DNA from: an uncultured Prevotella sp.
GTDB lineage: Bacteria; Bacteroidota; Bacteroidia; Bacteroidales; Bacteroidaceae
Direction of reading: 5' to 3'
Assembly: GCA_905236755.1 (NCBI GenBank)
Contig: CAJOCR010000016.1
Coordinates: 1-64,000, forward strand
DNA: 64,000 nt
Shown here: piece by piece, positions 45,644 through 56,100 of the stretch
Position numbering within the stretch: the stretch's first letter is position 1
Layout: each line of letters opens with the position of its first letter
The notes under the pieces: generated by a model
The model's input: only the letters and a program-made list of their open reading frames with translations
Told to the model about the DNA's origin: nothing
Database searches by the model: none
Position numbers and translations under genes: made by a program

Positions 45644-47092
45644 TTAATCTTCTACCGGCTTATACTTTGGAACCAGAGCTTTCATGATTATCCAACCAAG
45701 CAGATAAGCCACAGAGCAAATGCTGAACACAATCATATATGCAGCTGGCTTGCCTGTAAAGCCCATAAACTGGAATGCACCATCCTGATTGGCTGCCCAA
45801 GTAAAGAATGAACCTGCACCCTTGTTGATTGCAAACGAACCTAAACCGCCAGCCATAGTACCAATACCTGTGATAGTTGCTATAGTTGACTTTGGGAACA
45901 TATCGCCAATGGTTGAATACAAGTTTGCCGACCACGCCTGGTGACCTGCACCAAGAAGTCCGATGATAATAGCTGGCCACCATGCACTATAGCTTCCAAG
46001 AGGCTGAGCCAACAGACCCAACACAGGGAAGCAAGCAAAGATGAGCATGGCACGCATACGGCCGATATATGGGTTCATACCCTTCTTGTCAACAAAGTAT
46101 GTTGGCAGATAGCCACCACCAATACTAAGAACGGTAACAATGGCGTAAAGGGTAAAGATAAGCATAATGCCCATTGTTGAATCAGATGTATAACCATACT
46201 GATCAGAGAAATAAGCTGGAGCCCAGAACAGGAAGAACCACCACACACCATCGGTAAACAGCTTTCCTACAATGAACGACCATGTCTGACGGAAGGTGAA
46301 ACACTTCAGGAAACCAATAGTCTTTTCCTCTTTCTCTTCTTTCACCTCTTCAGAAACAGTATCATCATCCTGATTAATGTAGTTCAGCTCTGCACGGTTG
46401 ACATATTTGTTCTGCTCTGGATGCTCATACAGAGCAATCCATAAACCCATCCATACAAAGCCGAGCATACCAATAATGATAAAAGCCATTTCCCAACCAC
46501 AGGCACGGGCAAGCAATGGAATAGTAGCAGGAGCAGCAAGAGCACCCACAGAAGCACCACTATTAAATATAGATGTAGAGAAAGCACGGTCTTTCTTTGG
46601 GAAATACTCGGCTGTAACCTTGATGGCTGCTGGGAAGTTACCAGCCTCACCAACAGCAAGAATCAATCTGCACGAAAGGAACAGCCACACGCTGATAGTG
46701 GCTATAGCCACAGCAGCATCCGAACCTACCTGCACAGCACGTAAAGCCTCCAACGAGCCATAGCCCTCTATCTGCATAGCCAACCAGCCACAGCCAGCGT
46801 GAAGGCAAGCACCCAACGACCATACGAAGATAGCTATCAGATAACCCTTCTTAGTACCCATCCAGTCGATGAACTTTCCTGCAAAGAGGTTAGCAATGGC
46901 ATAGAATATAGAGAATACGGCTGTTATTGTACCGTAGTCATTATCTGTCCAATGAAATTCTGGAGCAATAAAGTCTTTCCAGGTAAGAGACAGAACCTGT
47001 CGGTCCATGTAGTTTACTGTTGTTGCAAGAAACAACAATGCACAAATCACCCAACGAAAGTTGGACATTTTAGTAGTTCTAATCGCATTCAT
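45644..47092 (-). CDS. MFS transporter, hexuronate/organic-anion type
   Basis: A 482-residue major facilitator with 12 predicted helices. NYMDRQVLSLTWKDF near residues 27-41, the A-motif GKFIDWMGTKKGYLIAIFVW and the AVGEAGNFPAAIKVTAEYFPKKDRA block are typical of the anion:cation symporter (ExuT/GudP-like) branch. A charged central loop (about 230-250) separates the halves. ATG 47092 is used; ATG 47068 (MSNFRWVICALLFL) is a plausible shorter start. It stands alone, so the substrate (a sugar acid is likely) is inferred from family. A promoter-bearing repeat lies about 70 bp upstream. Confidence 0.88.
   Translation of the reverse strand: MNAIRTTKMSNFRWVICALLFLATTVNYMDRQVLSLTWKDFIAPEFHWTDNDYGTITAVFSIFYAIANLFAGKFIDWMGTKKGYLIAIFVWSLGACLHAGCGWLAMQIEGYGSLEALRAVQVGSDAAVAIATISVWLFLSCRLILAVGEAGNFPAAIKVTAEYFPKKDRAFSTSIFNSGASVGALAAPATIPLLARACGWEMAFIIIGMLGFVWMGLWIALYEHPEQNKYVNRAELNYINQDDDTVSEEVKEEKEEKTIGFLKCFTFRQTWSFIVGKLFTDGVWWFFLFWAPAYFSDQYGYTSDSTMGIMLIFTLYAIVTVLSIGGGYLPTYFVDKKGMNPYIGRMRAMLIFACFPVLGLLAQPLGSYSAWWPAIIIGLLGAGHQAWSANLYSTIGDMFPKSTIATITGIGTMAGGLGSFAINKGAGSFFTWAANQDGAFQFMGFTGKPAAYMIVFSICSVAYLLGWIIMKALVPKYKPVED
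45930..45931. other. No second reading frame supported within the MFS gene
   Basis: Several long open frames cross the MFS gene on both strands, but none has a start context or family resemblance. Confidence 0.3.
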
Positions 47093-47161
47093 TAATTTTG
47101 TTCTAATTATTATAGCTTAAGTAATTTAAACGTAATATTCAGATTTTCAAGTAAATCAGTT

Positions 47162-47302
47162 GCAAAGATAGTGCAAGCGAGCGGAATATCAAAATAAAAC
47201 TTGTTTTAATTTTGTATTCCCGAGTGTAGCCTAACTTCAGCGAAGCTAAAGATAGTGCAAGCGAGTGGAATATCAAAATAAAACTTGTTTTAATTTTGTA
47301 TT
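47162..47302 (-). promoter_or_regulatory. Promoter-bearing repeat upstream of the MFS gene (copies B and C)
   Basis: On the minus strand copy B (47162-47252) carries TTTG, 19 bp and TATCTTTG (complement of 47163-47170). A second, shorter copy C (about 47248-47302) lies directly behind with TATCTTTA as its -7 box, probably weaker. Both share the palindrome around AAAACAAGTTTT and the GCTTGCACTA stretch with 42771-42861. Confidence 0.8.
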
Positions 47303-47390
47303 GTGAAAATAGGAATGTGGAGTGTGGAATTATTTATGATTTATCAATGTGTCATGTTGGTGTTTGCGGAGAAAGGATTTTTTTGGGGGA

Positions 47391-47440
47391 AGAAATAGGT
47401 GCAAAGTTTTCCGTTTTGGGAAACTTTGTGCCTTATTTCT
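47391..47440. repeat. Long imperfect hairpin upstream of nrdJ
   Basis: AGAAATAGGTGCAAAGTTTT and GGGAAACTTTGTGCC plus TTATTTCT pair over about 20 bp with G-T wobbles and one bulge. It precedes the nrdJ promoter, so it is probably not a riboswitch of that gene. Confidence 0.5.
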
Positions 47441-47460
47441 TTTTGAAAGTTTCCCGAAAA

Positions 47461-47492
47461 GTTGAATTTCTCAGAATAATACGTTATATTTG
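47461..47492 (+). promoter_or_regulatory. Promoter of nrdJ
   Basis: GTTG at 47461-47464 and TATATTTG at 47485-47492, spaced 20 bp. The leader of about 80 nt holds no recognisable cobalamin riboswitch. Confidence 0.6.
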
Positions 47493-47578
47493 CAAACAAG
47501 AAAAATAAGTTTGTGAGTTTGTAAGTTGGAACTCAGGAATTCAAAAACAAACAGTTGTTTCTAACATATTAACCGACA

Positions 47579-50173
47579 ATGGAAAAGAAGAGGATATATA
47601 ACTTTGATGAAGCTTTTGAGGCATCGCTGAAATATTTTGATGGCGACCAGCTTGCTGCACGTGTGTGGGTGAATAAGTATGCTATGAAGGACAGCTTGGG
47701 GAATATTTATGAGAATAGTCCTGAACAGATGCATTGGCGTTTAGCCAACGAGATTGCTCGTATAGAAAAAAAATATCCTAATCCTCTTTCTGCACAAGAG
47801 ATTTTTGACCTTCTCGACCACTTTAAATATATTGTTCCTGCTGGCAGTCCTATGACGGGCATTGGAAATAATCACCAGGTTGCTTCGTTGAGTAACTGTT
47901 TTGTTATTGGTCTTGATGGTGATGCCGATTCTTACGGTGGCATCATGAAGATTGACGAGGAGCAGGTTCAGTTGATGAAACGCCGTGGTGGAGTGGGTCA
48001 CGATCTAAGTTATATTCGTCCAAAGGGTAGTGCAGTAAACAACTCTGCTCTTACCTCAACGGGTCTTGTGCCTTTTATGGAACGTTATAGTAATTCTACC
48101 CGTGAGGTGGCACAAGACGGACGCCGTGGTGCCCTGATGCTGTCGGTAAGCATTAAACATCCTGACTCAGAGGCATTTATTGACGCTAAGATGGAGGAAG
48201 GTAAGGTTACTGGTGCTAATGTGTCGGTGAAGCTCGATGATGAGTTTATGCAGGCTGTTGTTGATGATAAGAAATATATTCAGCAGTTCCCAATAGACTC
48301 TGACGACCCTATTATAGCTAAGGAAATATCAGCACGCACGTTGTGGGAAAAAATTGTTCACAACGCATGGAAGAGTGCCGAGCCTGGTGTACTTTTCTGG
48401 GATACAATTATAAAAGAGAGTATTCCTGATTGTTATGCAGACTTAGGTTTCACTACTGTGAGTACAAACCCATGTGGCGAAATACCTCTTTGTCCTTATG
48501 ACAGCTGTAGATTGTTGAGTATTAATCTATATAGCTATGTGAATAATCCTTTTACCAAGGATGCGCAATTTGATTACGAAAAGTTTGCCAAGCATGTACA
48601 GATAGCTCAGCGTATCATGGATGATATTGTTGATCTTGAGATGGAGAAGATTCAGCTCATCATGCAGAAGATAGATGCCGATCCACAGAGTGATGAGGTG
48701 AAGAACACTGAGCGCCATTTATGGGAGAAGATTCAGCGTAAGAGTGCTATGGGACGCCGTACAGGCGTGGGCATTACTGCCGAGGGCGATATGATTGCTG
48801 CTATGGGGTTGCGCTATGGTACTCAGGAAGCTACTGATTTCTCTGTTGGCGTGCATAAGACTCTTGCTCTTAATGCGTATCGTTCTTCGGTGATGTTGGC
48901 TCAGCAACGTGGTGCATTTGAGATTTATGATGCTAAGCGTGAGGAAAAGAATCCGTTTATTTGTCGTATTAAAGAGGCTGATGCCCAGTTGTATGCCGAT
49001 ATGCAGAAATATGGACGTAGAAATATTGCTTGTTTAACAATAGCACCAACTGGTACAACATCGCTGATGACACAAACCACATCGGGCATTGAACCTGTGT
49101 TTATGCCAGTATATAAGCGTCGTCGCAAGGTTAATCCTAATGATGCTGATGTACATGTGGATTATGTTGACGAGGTAGGTGACAGCTTTGAGGAATATAT
49201 TGTTTACCACCGTAAGTTCCTTGAGTGGATGCGCATAAATGGTTATGATGTTGAAAAGCGTTACACTCAGGAAGAGATAGACGAACTGGTTGCTCAGTCG
49301 CCTTATTACAAGGCCACAGCCAACGATGTTGACTGGCTTATGAAGGTGAAGATGCAAGGCGCTATACAGAAGTGGGTTGACCACAGCATCTCGGTAACTG
49401 TAAATCTGCCTAACGATGTTGACGAGGCTCTTGTGAACAAACTGTATATTGAGGCTTGGAAGAGTGGCTGCAAGGGATGTACCATTTATCGTGACGGTTC
49501 GCGTTCTGGTGTGATGATTGCTGCATCAAAGAAAGAAAAGCAGACCACGACACAAGGAACCAATACTGAGATGCCGTCAGATAACCTGGAAGAAAATAAG
49601 GATAATCCTTGTGTACCTCCTCAGGTCACAGAGCGTCGTCCACAAGAACTGGAGTGTGATGTGGTGCGTTTCCAAAACAACAAAGAGAAATGGGTTGCCT
49701 TCGTAGGACTTCTAAATGGTCATCCTTATGAAATCTTTACTGGTTTGCAGGATGATGAAGAGGGTATTGTGCTTCCAAAGACTGTTACTCATGGTAAGAT
49801 TATCAAGCAAACAAATGGTGATGGTACTCATCGTTATGATTTCCAGTTTGAAAACAAACGAGGTTACAAGACCACTGTAGAAGGCTTGTCTGAGAAGTTT
49901 AACCCAGAATATTGGAACTATGCTAAACTTATTTCGGGTGTGCTTCGTTATAGAATGCCTATTGACCACGTTATAAAACTGGTGGGCTCTCTTCAGCTTA
50001 ACGACCAGAGCATTAACACCTGGAAGGTGGGTGTGGAGCGTGCTTTGAAGAAATATATCACTAATGGAACCACAGCTGTAGGACAGAAATGTCCTGTATG
50101 CGGACAAGAAACTCTTGTTTATCAAGAGGGCTGTCTTATTTGTACTAACTGTGGTGCCTCACGATGTGGATAA
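47579..50173 (+). CDS. nrdJ: Adenosylcobalamin-dependent (class II) ribonucleotide reductase
   Basis: An 864-residue reductase making deoxyribonucleotides using B12. It shows SLSNCFVIGL with an active-site cysteine, KRRGGVGHDLSYIRPKGS, STNPCGEIPLCPYDSCRL and the APTGTTSLMTQTTSGIEP loop. The C-terminus carries a zinc-ribbon-like region (CPVCGQETL, CLICTNCGASRCG) typical of NrdJ, including the thiols used for re-reduction. About 70 residues around 655-700 form a low-complexity linker. folB starts 1 bp after the stop. No B12 riboswitch is visible upstream. Confidence 0.95.
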   Translation: MEKKRIYNFDEAFEASLKYFDGDQLAARVWVNKYAMKDSLGNIYENSPEQMHWRLANEIARIEKKYPNPLSAQEIFDLLDHFKYIVPAGSPMTGIGNNHQVASLSNCFVIGLDGDADSYGGIMKIDEEQVQLMKRRGGVGHDLSYIRPKGSAVNNSALTSTGLVPFMERYSNSTREVAQDGRRGALMLSVSIKHPDSEAFIDAKMEEGKVTGANVSVKLDDEFMQAVVDDKKYIQQFPIDSDDPIIAKEISARTLWEKIVHNAWKSAEPGVLFWDTIIKESIPDCYADLGFTTVSTNPCGEIPLCPYDSCRLLSINLYSYVNNPFTKDAQFDYEKFAKHVQIAQRIMDDIVDLEMEKIQLIMQKIDADPQSDEVKNTERHLWEKIQRKSAMGRRTGVGITAEGDMIAAMGLRYGTQEATDFSVGVHKTLALNAYRSSVMLAQQRGAFEIYDAKREEKNPFICRIKEADAQLYADMQKYGRRNIACLTIAPTGTTSLMTQTTSGIEPVFMPVYKRRRKVNPNDADVHVDYVDEVGDSFEEYIVYHRKFLEWMRINGYDVEKRYTQEEIDELVAQSPYYKATANDVDWLMKVKMQGAIQKWVDHSISVTVNLPNDVDEALVNKLYIEAWKSGCKGCTIYRDGSRSGVMIAASKKEKQTTTQGTNTEMPSDNLEENKDNPCVPPQVTERRPQELECDVVRFQNNKEKWVAFVGLLNGHPYEIFTGLQDDEEGIVLPKTVTHGKIIKQTNGDGTHRYDFQFENKRGYKTTVEGLSEKFNPEYWNYAKLISGVLRYRMPIDHVIKLVGSLQLNDQSINTWKVGVERALKKYITNGTTAVGQKCPVCGQETLVYQEGCLICTNCGASRCG

Positions 50174-50174
50174 T

Positions 50175-50543
50175 ATGAAAATAAAAGAATCATTTATATC
50201 TCTGAAGTCTCTGCGGTTTCATGCTCTTCATGGCGTGATGCCGCAGGAACGTGTTGTAGGCAACGACTATACAGTTGACTGTTGTTGTGCGTATGACATT
50301 TCAAGGGCTATGACTTCTGATGATGTCAACGATACGCTTGACTACTCTAAGGTGTATGGTGTGATAGCCAAGGAAATGGCTAAGCCAAGTGCGCTGCTTG
50401 AGCATGTGGCAGGACGTATGGTAGAGAAACTATTTGACGAGTTCTCGGGTATAACAGAAGTTAAGCTTACTATCACAAAACTTAATCCTCCTTTTGGAGC
50501 CGATTGTGATGGGGCAAGCGTGAGCGTTAATGCTCAACGCTGA
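50175..50543 (+). CDS. folB: Dihydroneopterin aldolase
   Basis: A 122-residue folate-pathway enzyme releasing glycolaldehyde from dihydroneopterin. It shows LRFHALHGVMPQERVVGNDY (with the catalytic Glu), DTLDYSKVYGVI and the TITKLNPPFGAD segment (with the catalytic Lys). The start at 50175, one base after the nrdJ TAA, gives the canonical MKIKESFISLKSL. Tight spacing implies translation coupled to nrdJ; both feed nucleotide synthesis. Confidence 0.95.
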   Translation: MKIKESFISLKSLRFHALHGVMPQERVVGNDYTVDCCCAYDISRAMTSDDVNDTLDYSKVYGVIAKEMAKPSALLEHVAGRMVEKLFDEFSGITEVKLTITKLNPPFGADCDGASVSVNAQR

Positions 50544-50596
50544 TGAACGATAATATATGTTTATACTTTAATTAATTTTAAAAAACTTAATTCTCT

Positions 50597-50628
50597 TTTG
50601 CGGTTTTCGTCCGATATTATTAATTTTG
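50597..50628 (+). promoter_or_regulatory. Promoter of the amidase gene
   Basis: TTTG at 50597-50600 and TAATTTTG at 50621-50628, spaced 20 bp and ending 17 bp before the ATG. Confidence 0.7.
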
Positions 50629-50645
50629 CAATACTAAAGTGGTAT

Positions 50646-51935
50646 ATGAGTAGAAAGATTTTGTTCCTTCTGATAACAATAATGATGTTGACAACTAATG
50701 TATTTGCTGCCAACCATAAGTTTACTATTGTTATTGACGCTGGTCATGGTGGACATGATACAGGTGCTAAGGGTGCTTTTTCATACGAGAAAGATCTTAC
50801 CTTGCGCTATGCTAAGGCTTTCGGTGAAATACTGTCACGTAAATGTCCTGATGTAAAGGTGGTTTATACTCGTACTACTGATGTGTTTGTGGAACTTAGC
50901 CGTAGAGCAGAGATTGCAAACAATAAGAAAGCCGACCTCTTTGTGTCGGTACATATAAATGCCGTTGGTGGTTCGCGAAATGTTCATGGTTATCAAACAT
51001 GGACACTCGGAAATGGTCAGAATAGTGGTGACCGTGGTATTCGCATGAATCTTGAAGTGGCAAAGCGTGAGAACTCTGTGATTTATCTTGAAAAAGATTA
51101 TCAGACTACATACAAGGGATATGACCCAAACTCGGCAGAGAGCAATATCATGTTTGAGTTTGTTGCTGATAAGAACAGAGAGCAGTCAACAGAGTTGGCT
51201 CGTTTCCTTCAGGATGAAGTGCCTTCGGCAACAGGGCGTGTTAATGGTGGTGCTCATCAGAACAACCTTGCTGTTCTTCGTCTTACATCAATGCCAGGTT
51301 GCTTGATGGAGCTTGGTTTTATTTCTACACCTGACGAGGAGGAGTTTATGAATAGCGAAAAAGCTCTTGACCTTTATGCACGTGGATTCTATAATGCTTT
51401 CGTTAGATATAAGAATAAGTACGACGAGAGTATGTCGGTGCCTTATCGTGTAGAAAAGGTTGACAGAGTGGAGATTCCACAGGTGGTGCAGTCGGTTTCA
51501 GAACCACAGGTAACAGATAGAGCGCAAGTAGAAACACCCAAACCTGTAAAGAAAGAGGTTAATAAGGTGGAGACGACAAAGAAAGCTGAGCCTGTGAAAA
51601 AGGAAGTGAAGAAAGCTGAACCTGTTAAGAAAGAAAAGAGTGTTGACCACTCAAAGACTGATGCTCCGGTGTTTAAGATTCAAATTATGGCAGGACGTAA
51701 TGAGCTGCCAGTTACGGCTCCTAATTTTAAAGGTGTATCAGGAATAGAGAAAATCAAGGATGGCGATATGTATAAGTATTATGTAGGCGCCAATACTGAT
51801 TATAATTCCGTTAACCGCAAGCGTAAGGAACTTAATGAAACGTTCCCTGGTTGCTATATTGTTGCTTTCAAGCATGGTAAACAGGTTAATGTGAATGAAG
51901 CAATAAAAGAGTTTCTGAAGTCAAAGAACAAATAA
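50646..51935 (+). CDS. N-acetylmuramoyl-L-alanine amidase with SPOR-like C-terminus
   Basis: A 429-residue exported cell-wall hydrolase. A signal peptide (1-22, ending NVFAA) is followed by an Amidase_3 domain (about 25-265). Its zinc motifs include VIDAGHGGHDTGAKG, LFVSVHINAVGG and the catalytic MELGFIS. A Lys/Val/Glu-rich linker (KPVKKEV-type repeats, about 295-345) leads to a SPOR-like domain (about 350-420, FKIQIMAG and KYYVGANTDYNSV) that would bind denuded septal glycan. The start is 50646 because the frame upstream covers the promoter. Likely role in daughter-cell separation. Confidence 0.93.
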   Translation: MSRKILFLLITIMMLTTNVFAANHKFTIVIDAGHGGHDTGAKGAFSYEKDLTLRYAKAFGEILSRKCPDVKVVYTRTTDVFVELSRRAEIANNKKADLFVSVHINAVGGSRNVHGYQTWTLGNGQNSGDRGIRMNLEVAKRENSVIYLEKDYQTTYKGYDPNSAESNIMFEFVADKNREQSTELARFLQDEVPSATGRVNGGAHQNNLAVLRLTSMPGCLMELGFISTPDEEEFMNSEKALDLYARGFYNAFVRYKNKYDESMSVPYRVEKVDRVEIPQVVQSVSEPQVTDRAQVETPKPVKKEVNKVETTKKAEPVKKEVKKAEPVKKEKSVDHSKTDAPVFKIQIMAGRNELPVTAPNFKGVSGIEKIKDGDMYKYYVGANTDYNSVNRKRKELNETFPGCYIVAFKHGKQVNVNEAIKEFLKSKNK

Positions 51936-51961
51936 AATAATAAGAGAATAGATTAGAGACA

Positions 51962-52855
51962 ATGAAAAAAGAAGTTACTATAGCTATTACTGCATGCGTT
52001 GCAGTTGTCATTCTCTTCTTTGGACTAAATTTCCTCAAGGGTTTGACCATTTTCTCTTCTGACAGTAGCTACTATGTTCGCTTTCACGATATACAGGGCT
52101 TGTCGGAAGCCAATCCTATATATGCTGATGGTTATAAGGTAGGTGTTGTAAAGACAATATACTATGATTATAATGGTAATGGAGATATTATTGTTAAGTT
52201 TGATGTAGATAACAATTTGCGTATTCCTAAAGGTACTACTGCAGAAGTAGCGAGCGACCTTATGGGAAATGTGAAGATGAATCTGCTTATGGCTAACAAT
52301 CCACGTGAGAGAGTGAATCCTGGTGACACAATACAAGGTGACACCAATAGCGGACTCATGGGACGTGTGGCTAAGATATTGCCTAAGGTGGAAGCTCTTG
52401 TACCAAAGATAGACAGTATTCTTACAAGTGTTAATGCCTTGCTTGCTGATCCTGCTCTTGCTGCTACTTTGCATAATGCACAGCAGATTTCAAGCAATTT
52501 GAATACTACATCTCAGCAGCTCAATGTGTTGATGGCTGATTTGAACAGAAATGTTCCTGGTATGCTGCGCAAGGCTGACGCTACTCTTGCCAATACTCAG
52601 CAGTTTACAAGTAATCTGGCTGCTGTAGATATTCAGACAACAATGAATGAGGTTAATGGTACTATTAGCAATTTGAAGACTTTTACTGATAATCTGAATA
52701 GCGGTAAAGGTTCTCTTGGCTTACTCATGAACGACCCTGGATTGTATAACAATCTTAATGCAACAATGAGTAGTGCTGATAGTCTTCTTGTTGACTTAAA
52801 GGCACATCCAAAACGTTATGTTCATTTCTCTCTGTTTGGGAAGAAAGAAAAATAA
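51962..52855 (+). CDS. MlaD/MCE-family lipid transport protein
   Basis: A 297-residue inner-membrane-anchored MCE protein. One transmembrane helix (about residues 5-27, AITACVAVVILFFGLNFL) is followed by a single MCE domain (about 36-115, YYVRFHDIQGLSEANPIYADG). A long helical region with methyl-accepting-like heptads (NAQQISSNLNTTSQQLNVLM) follows. Known relatives bridge phospholipid movement between membranes. The gene starts 26 bp after the amidase and probably shares its transcript; no MlaE/MlaF partner is nearby. Confidence 0.9.
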   Translation: MKKEVTIAITACVAVVILFFGLNFLKGLTIFSSDSSYYVRFHDIQGLSEANPIYADGYKVGVVKTIYYDYNGNGDIIVKFDVDNNLRIPKGTTAEVASDLMGNVKMNLLMANNPRERVNPGDTIQGDTNSGLMGRVAKILPKVEALVPKIDSILTSVNALLADPALAATLHNAQQISSNLNTTSQQLNVLMADLNRNVPGMLRKADATLANTQQFTSNLAAVDIQTTMNEVNGTISNLKTFTDNLNSGKGSLGLLMNDPGLYNNLNATMSSADSLLVDLKAHPKRYVHFSLFGKKEK

Positions 52856-52973
52856 AAGCCTCACCTCGACCTCAATGGTCTTTACACCCCCTTCGTTTCC
52901 CCCGTTCCCGGGGGACAGAAACCCCAAAGGGGAAGGGAGCAATAACTATTTGAAATACGGATTAATGAAAAAA

Positions 52974-53012
52974 TCAGAGTATTCGGAGAAATCTGAATAC
53001 TCTTTTTTTTTG
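52974..53012 (+). terminator. Terminator after the amidase-MlaD genes
   Basis: CAGAGTATTC and GAATACTCT form the stem, followed by a run of nine or more T residues. A GC-rich palindromic stretch with CCCCCGTTCCCGGGGG sits about 70 bp upstream. Confidence 0.8.
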
Positions 53013-53035
53013 AAGTGTTTAGCGCACAACACTTG

Positions 53036-53063
53036 CTCATTATTATCTACTCATTACTCATTA
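53036..53063. repeat. Four 7-bp repeats before the M60 gene
   Basis: CTCATTA, TTATCTA, CTCATTA, CTCATTA, gapless. Confidence 0.75.
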
Positions 53064-53076
53064 TTTTTTATAATCT

Positions 53077-53108
53077 CTTGCTTGATATTAATTATTTATC
53101 TATATTTG
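53077..53108 (+). promoter_or_regulatory. Promoter of the M60 peptidase gene
   Basis: CTTG at 53077-53080 and TATATTTG at 53101-53108, spaced 20 bp, with a leader of about 40 nt. Confidence 0.6.
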
Positions 53109-53155
53109 CGACAGAGTTAATTTATTAGTATTAAGCGCATTAGTTTTTTTTGCTC

Positions 53156-56100
53156 ATGAATAGGCAGTTAGTTTTTAGAGCCATTTGGGCGGCTCTTTTT
53201 ATGGTATGTTGTCTTTTGCAGGTTTCGGGACAAACATTTGTTACATCTCTTGAACAGGTGGAAACTGGTTATTATCGTATTTATTCTCAGGCATACAATG
53301 CAACTATGGCAATGAGTGAAGCAACCAGCACTCATAATGTTTTCTGTGATGCTCCTGATGAAGATGATTATCTCCAGGTGTGGGAAATAACTGTTACTGG
53401 AATATCTGATGCCTCAAAAGATATTACGATAAAGAATGTGATTACAGGCATGAAAGTAAATCGTTCGAGTAATAATTTCCACACACATGCTAATGCAATG
53501 ACGTTTACACTTGAATATGCCAACGATGCTTTTACTATTGCTGTGAAAAATCAAGCGACAGGCTTGCATCATCAACAGAGTGGACATGATGTGGTTAGTT
53601 GGTCAAAAACTGCTGATGCTTCAAAATGGCAAATTGAAAAGGTTACCCCTGATGCAGGAATGCTTGCAAGTCAGCAAGCTGAGTATTCTGTTTTAAATGA
53701 TATTGTGAATCGTAAGGTTGCTATTACTACTGCCTTATTGAAGTATTTTAATGATGCAAGTTGTGCAGAACTTAAGGATGTATATAAAACTTATTCTGAT
53801 ACTCAGCTTGAAACGGCTATGACAACTGATAATATCCCGCTAATGTGTATAGATATGGCAAAGAAGGTGAAGAATAATTCTTGGGCAGTGTATAAATATG
53901 GTTGGAATATTACAGAGAAGAGTTTCCGTATAGCAAATTATAAGCCAATTAGTAATAGTGCTAAATGGGCTAATTTAATTGGCGTGGGGTATGCTTTGGC
54001 ACCAAATTCTGATCCTACAGGTATTTTCGTGAATGCTGATGAAATCATTTCTATTTATGTTGATAAGGATATTCCTACTGGAGGCGCATTACTTTTGCGT
54101 AATGTAGAGCGCTCTAGTGCTTCGGGAGATGGATATTCGCTAGCTAAGGGTGTGAATGTCGTAAAAATACGCAAAGCGGGACTTCTTTTTATAGATTATG
54201 AGGTTGATAATACAACTGATGGTAGTGCTCCGTTTACGGAATTAAGCAGTTATCCTTCGTTAAATATTCATATTGAAGGTGGAGCTGTTAACGGCTGTTT
54301 TGATATTACACGTGGGCATACCAACGAAGACTGGGAGATAATGAAGGATGTGCTCTTTAAACAATATGACTATTTGCAGTTAAGAAGTGGGAAACAACTT
54401 TATAATATGAATAGGGATTTGGTTATTGCTGCATGCCCAGAGAAAATGGCTGGATTACTTGGCTTGTGGGACAAGATAGTAACTATGGAACACAATGTTA
54501 TGGGGCTTAATGAGTTTAATGGATTTTTTAATACACCTTTGATGGTGGTTTCTTTTGTGGGAGAAGGCCATATGTTTGCTTCTACTTATGGTACTTATTA
54601 TAACGAAAACACAGTAGCTGGAGTGATGAACTATGAACAAATGTTTGCTGGTGGTGCTCTTTGGGGACCTGCTCATGAAATAGGTCATATTAACCAGAAG
54701 TATATCAATATGATAGGGCAGACAGAGGTGTCGAATAATCTGTTTTCGAATATTGCAATTTATCAAAATGGGCATCTAACAAGTAGGGCTGAGTATGTTT
54801 ATAACACATTAAAGAATATGAGCGATGGAGTGTATTGGAATCTGAGAGGGATATGGGAGAGAACTCATCTTTATTTCCAGCTATACCAGTTCTTCCATAT
54901 TCAAGGTTTTATGCCTGATTTCTATCAAAAACTGTTTAGTGCATTACGAGCTGATCCGCTTGTGCATGTGAAAAATAAGTTTATAGATGCTACAGATGAT
55001 TATCTGAAATTCTATAAGAAAGCTTGTGAGGTGAGTGGCTATGATTTAACAGAGCTATTCCAAGCTTATGGATTCTTTATTGTTCCAACAAATGATAATG
55101 AGTTCTATGGTGATTACACTTTGGATGGAGTTACTAAAAAGGCATTCAAGGTTGGTGACTATGGTGATTTTTATCTATGTGTAACGCAGGAGATGATTGA
55201 TAATACTATAGCTGCTGTGAAGGCTATGAATTTGAAGAAATGTAATGCTGTGTTTATTGAGGACAGAATATCTTATCCTCTTGCGTCTTATGATGGACAT
55301 GTCGAAAATGAGGTTAAAGCGGCTTATGTTGGCTATCCTATTGGTACTTGTGGAGATGTTGGGCAATACACCGACTTTGTTTCTACAAATGTAGCTACAG
55401 GATATTTGGCTTCTTATGTTGAGAACGATGGCGGTTTGAATGTGTATGTAAATCATAGTAGTGCTTCTGGAGCTGATGCTGCAGGAAACCTTGTTTATCT
55501 CTCAAACAAATATAATTTTACTGTTCCTGCTAATGTATATTCTAAAATAAAGAATACCGATTTCACTATTGTTGCTGCTGGTGGTAATGGTGAAGATGCA
55601 ATAATGCCTGCTGCTGCGCATTATGTAGAATGGATTGTAAAAAATAAAGCTGGTGAGGTTGTAAAAACATACCAAGAACCTCAGTTTGTAAATAGTGTAG
55701 TTTCTGATTATCCAGATGAAATAAAGCCTGCATTTGTTACATTGCCTTCATTTACAGCATTTACTTACACAGAGCCTGTTCAAAAAGTTGTTGAGGCTGT
55801 TTATACAACACCTTTTGTTGAGTCTTCAGAAACAGCATATAACTATTACGAAGTGAAAGTGCGTTATGGATGGCTTAATGAAACATCAGAAGGCAAAGCT
55901 GCAATAACAAACTCGAAACAAAATACAGATTATTACCGCTGGGCTTTCTTTGGCAGTCCTTATGTTGGTTATCGTTTACAGAACAAGGCAACAGGTAAAT
56001 GGCTAAATGCAGGTGAATCTGCACCTGAAATGGGTAACGATGCTGATGCAGCAACAGTGTGGAAATTATTAGCTTGGTCAGGAAATACTACTTCATTTAT

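Noticed and set aside
47303..47578. Cobalamin riboswitch expected before a B12-dependent reductase gene
   Set aside because: The conserved B12-box type core was not found; only a long imperfect hairpin upstream of the promoter is present.
50646..51935. Amidase as missing partner of the smalltalk/HU pair
   Set aside because: It is over 12 kb away and is an Amidase_3 enzyme with a SPOR-like tail, fitting cell separation instead.
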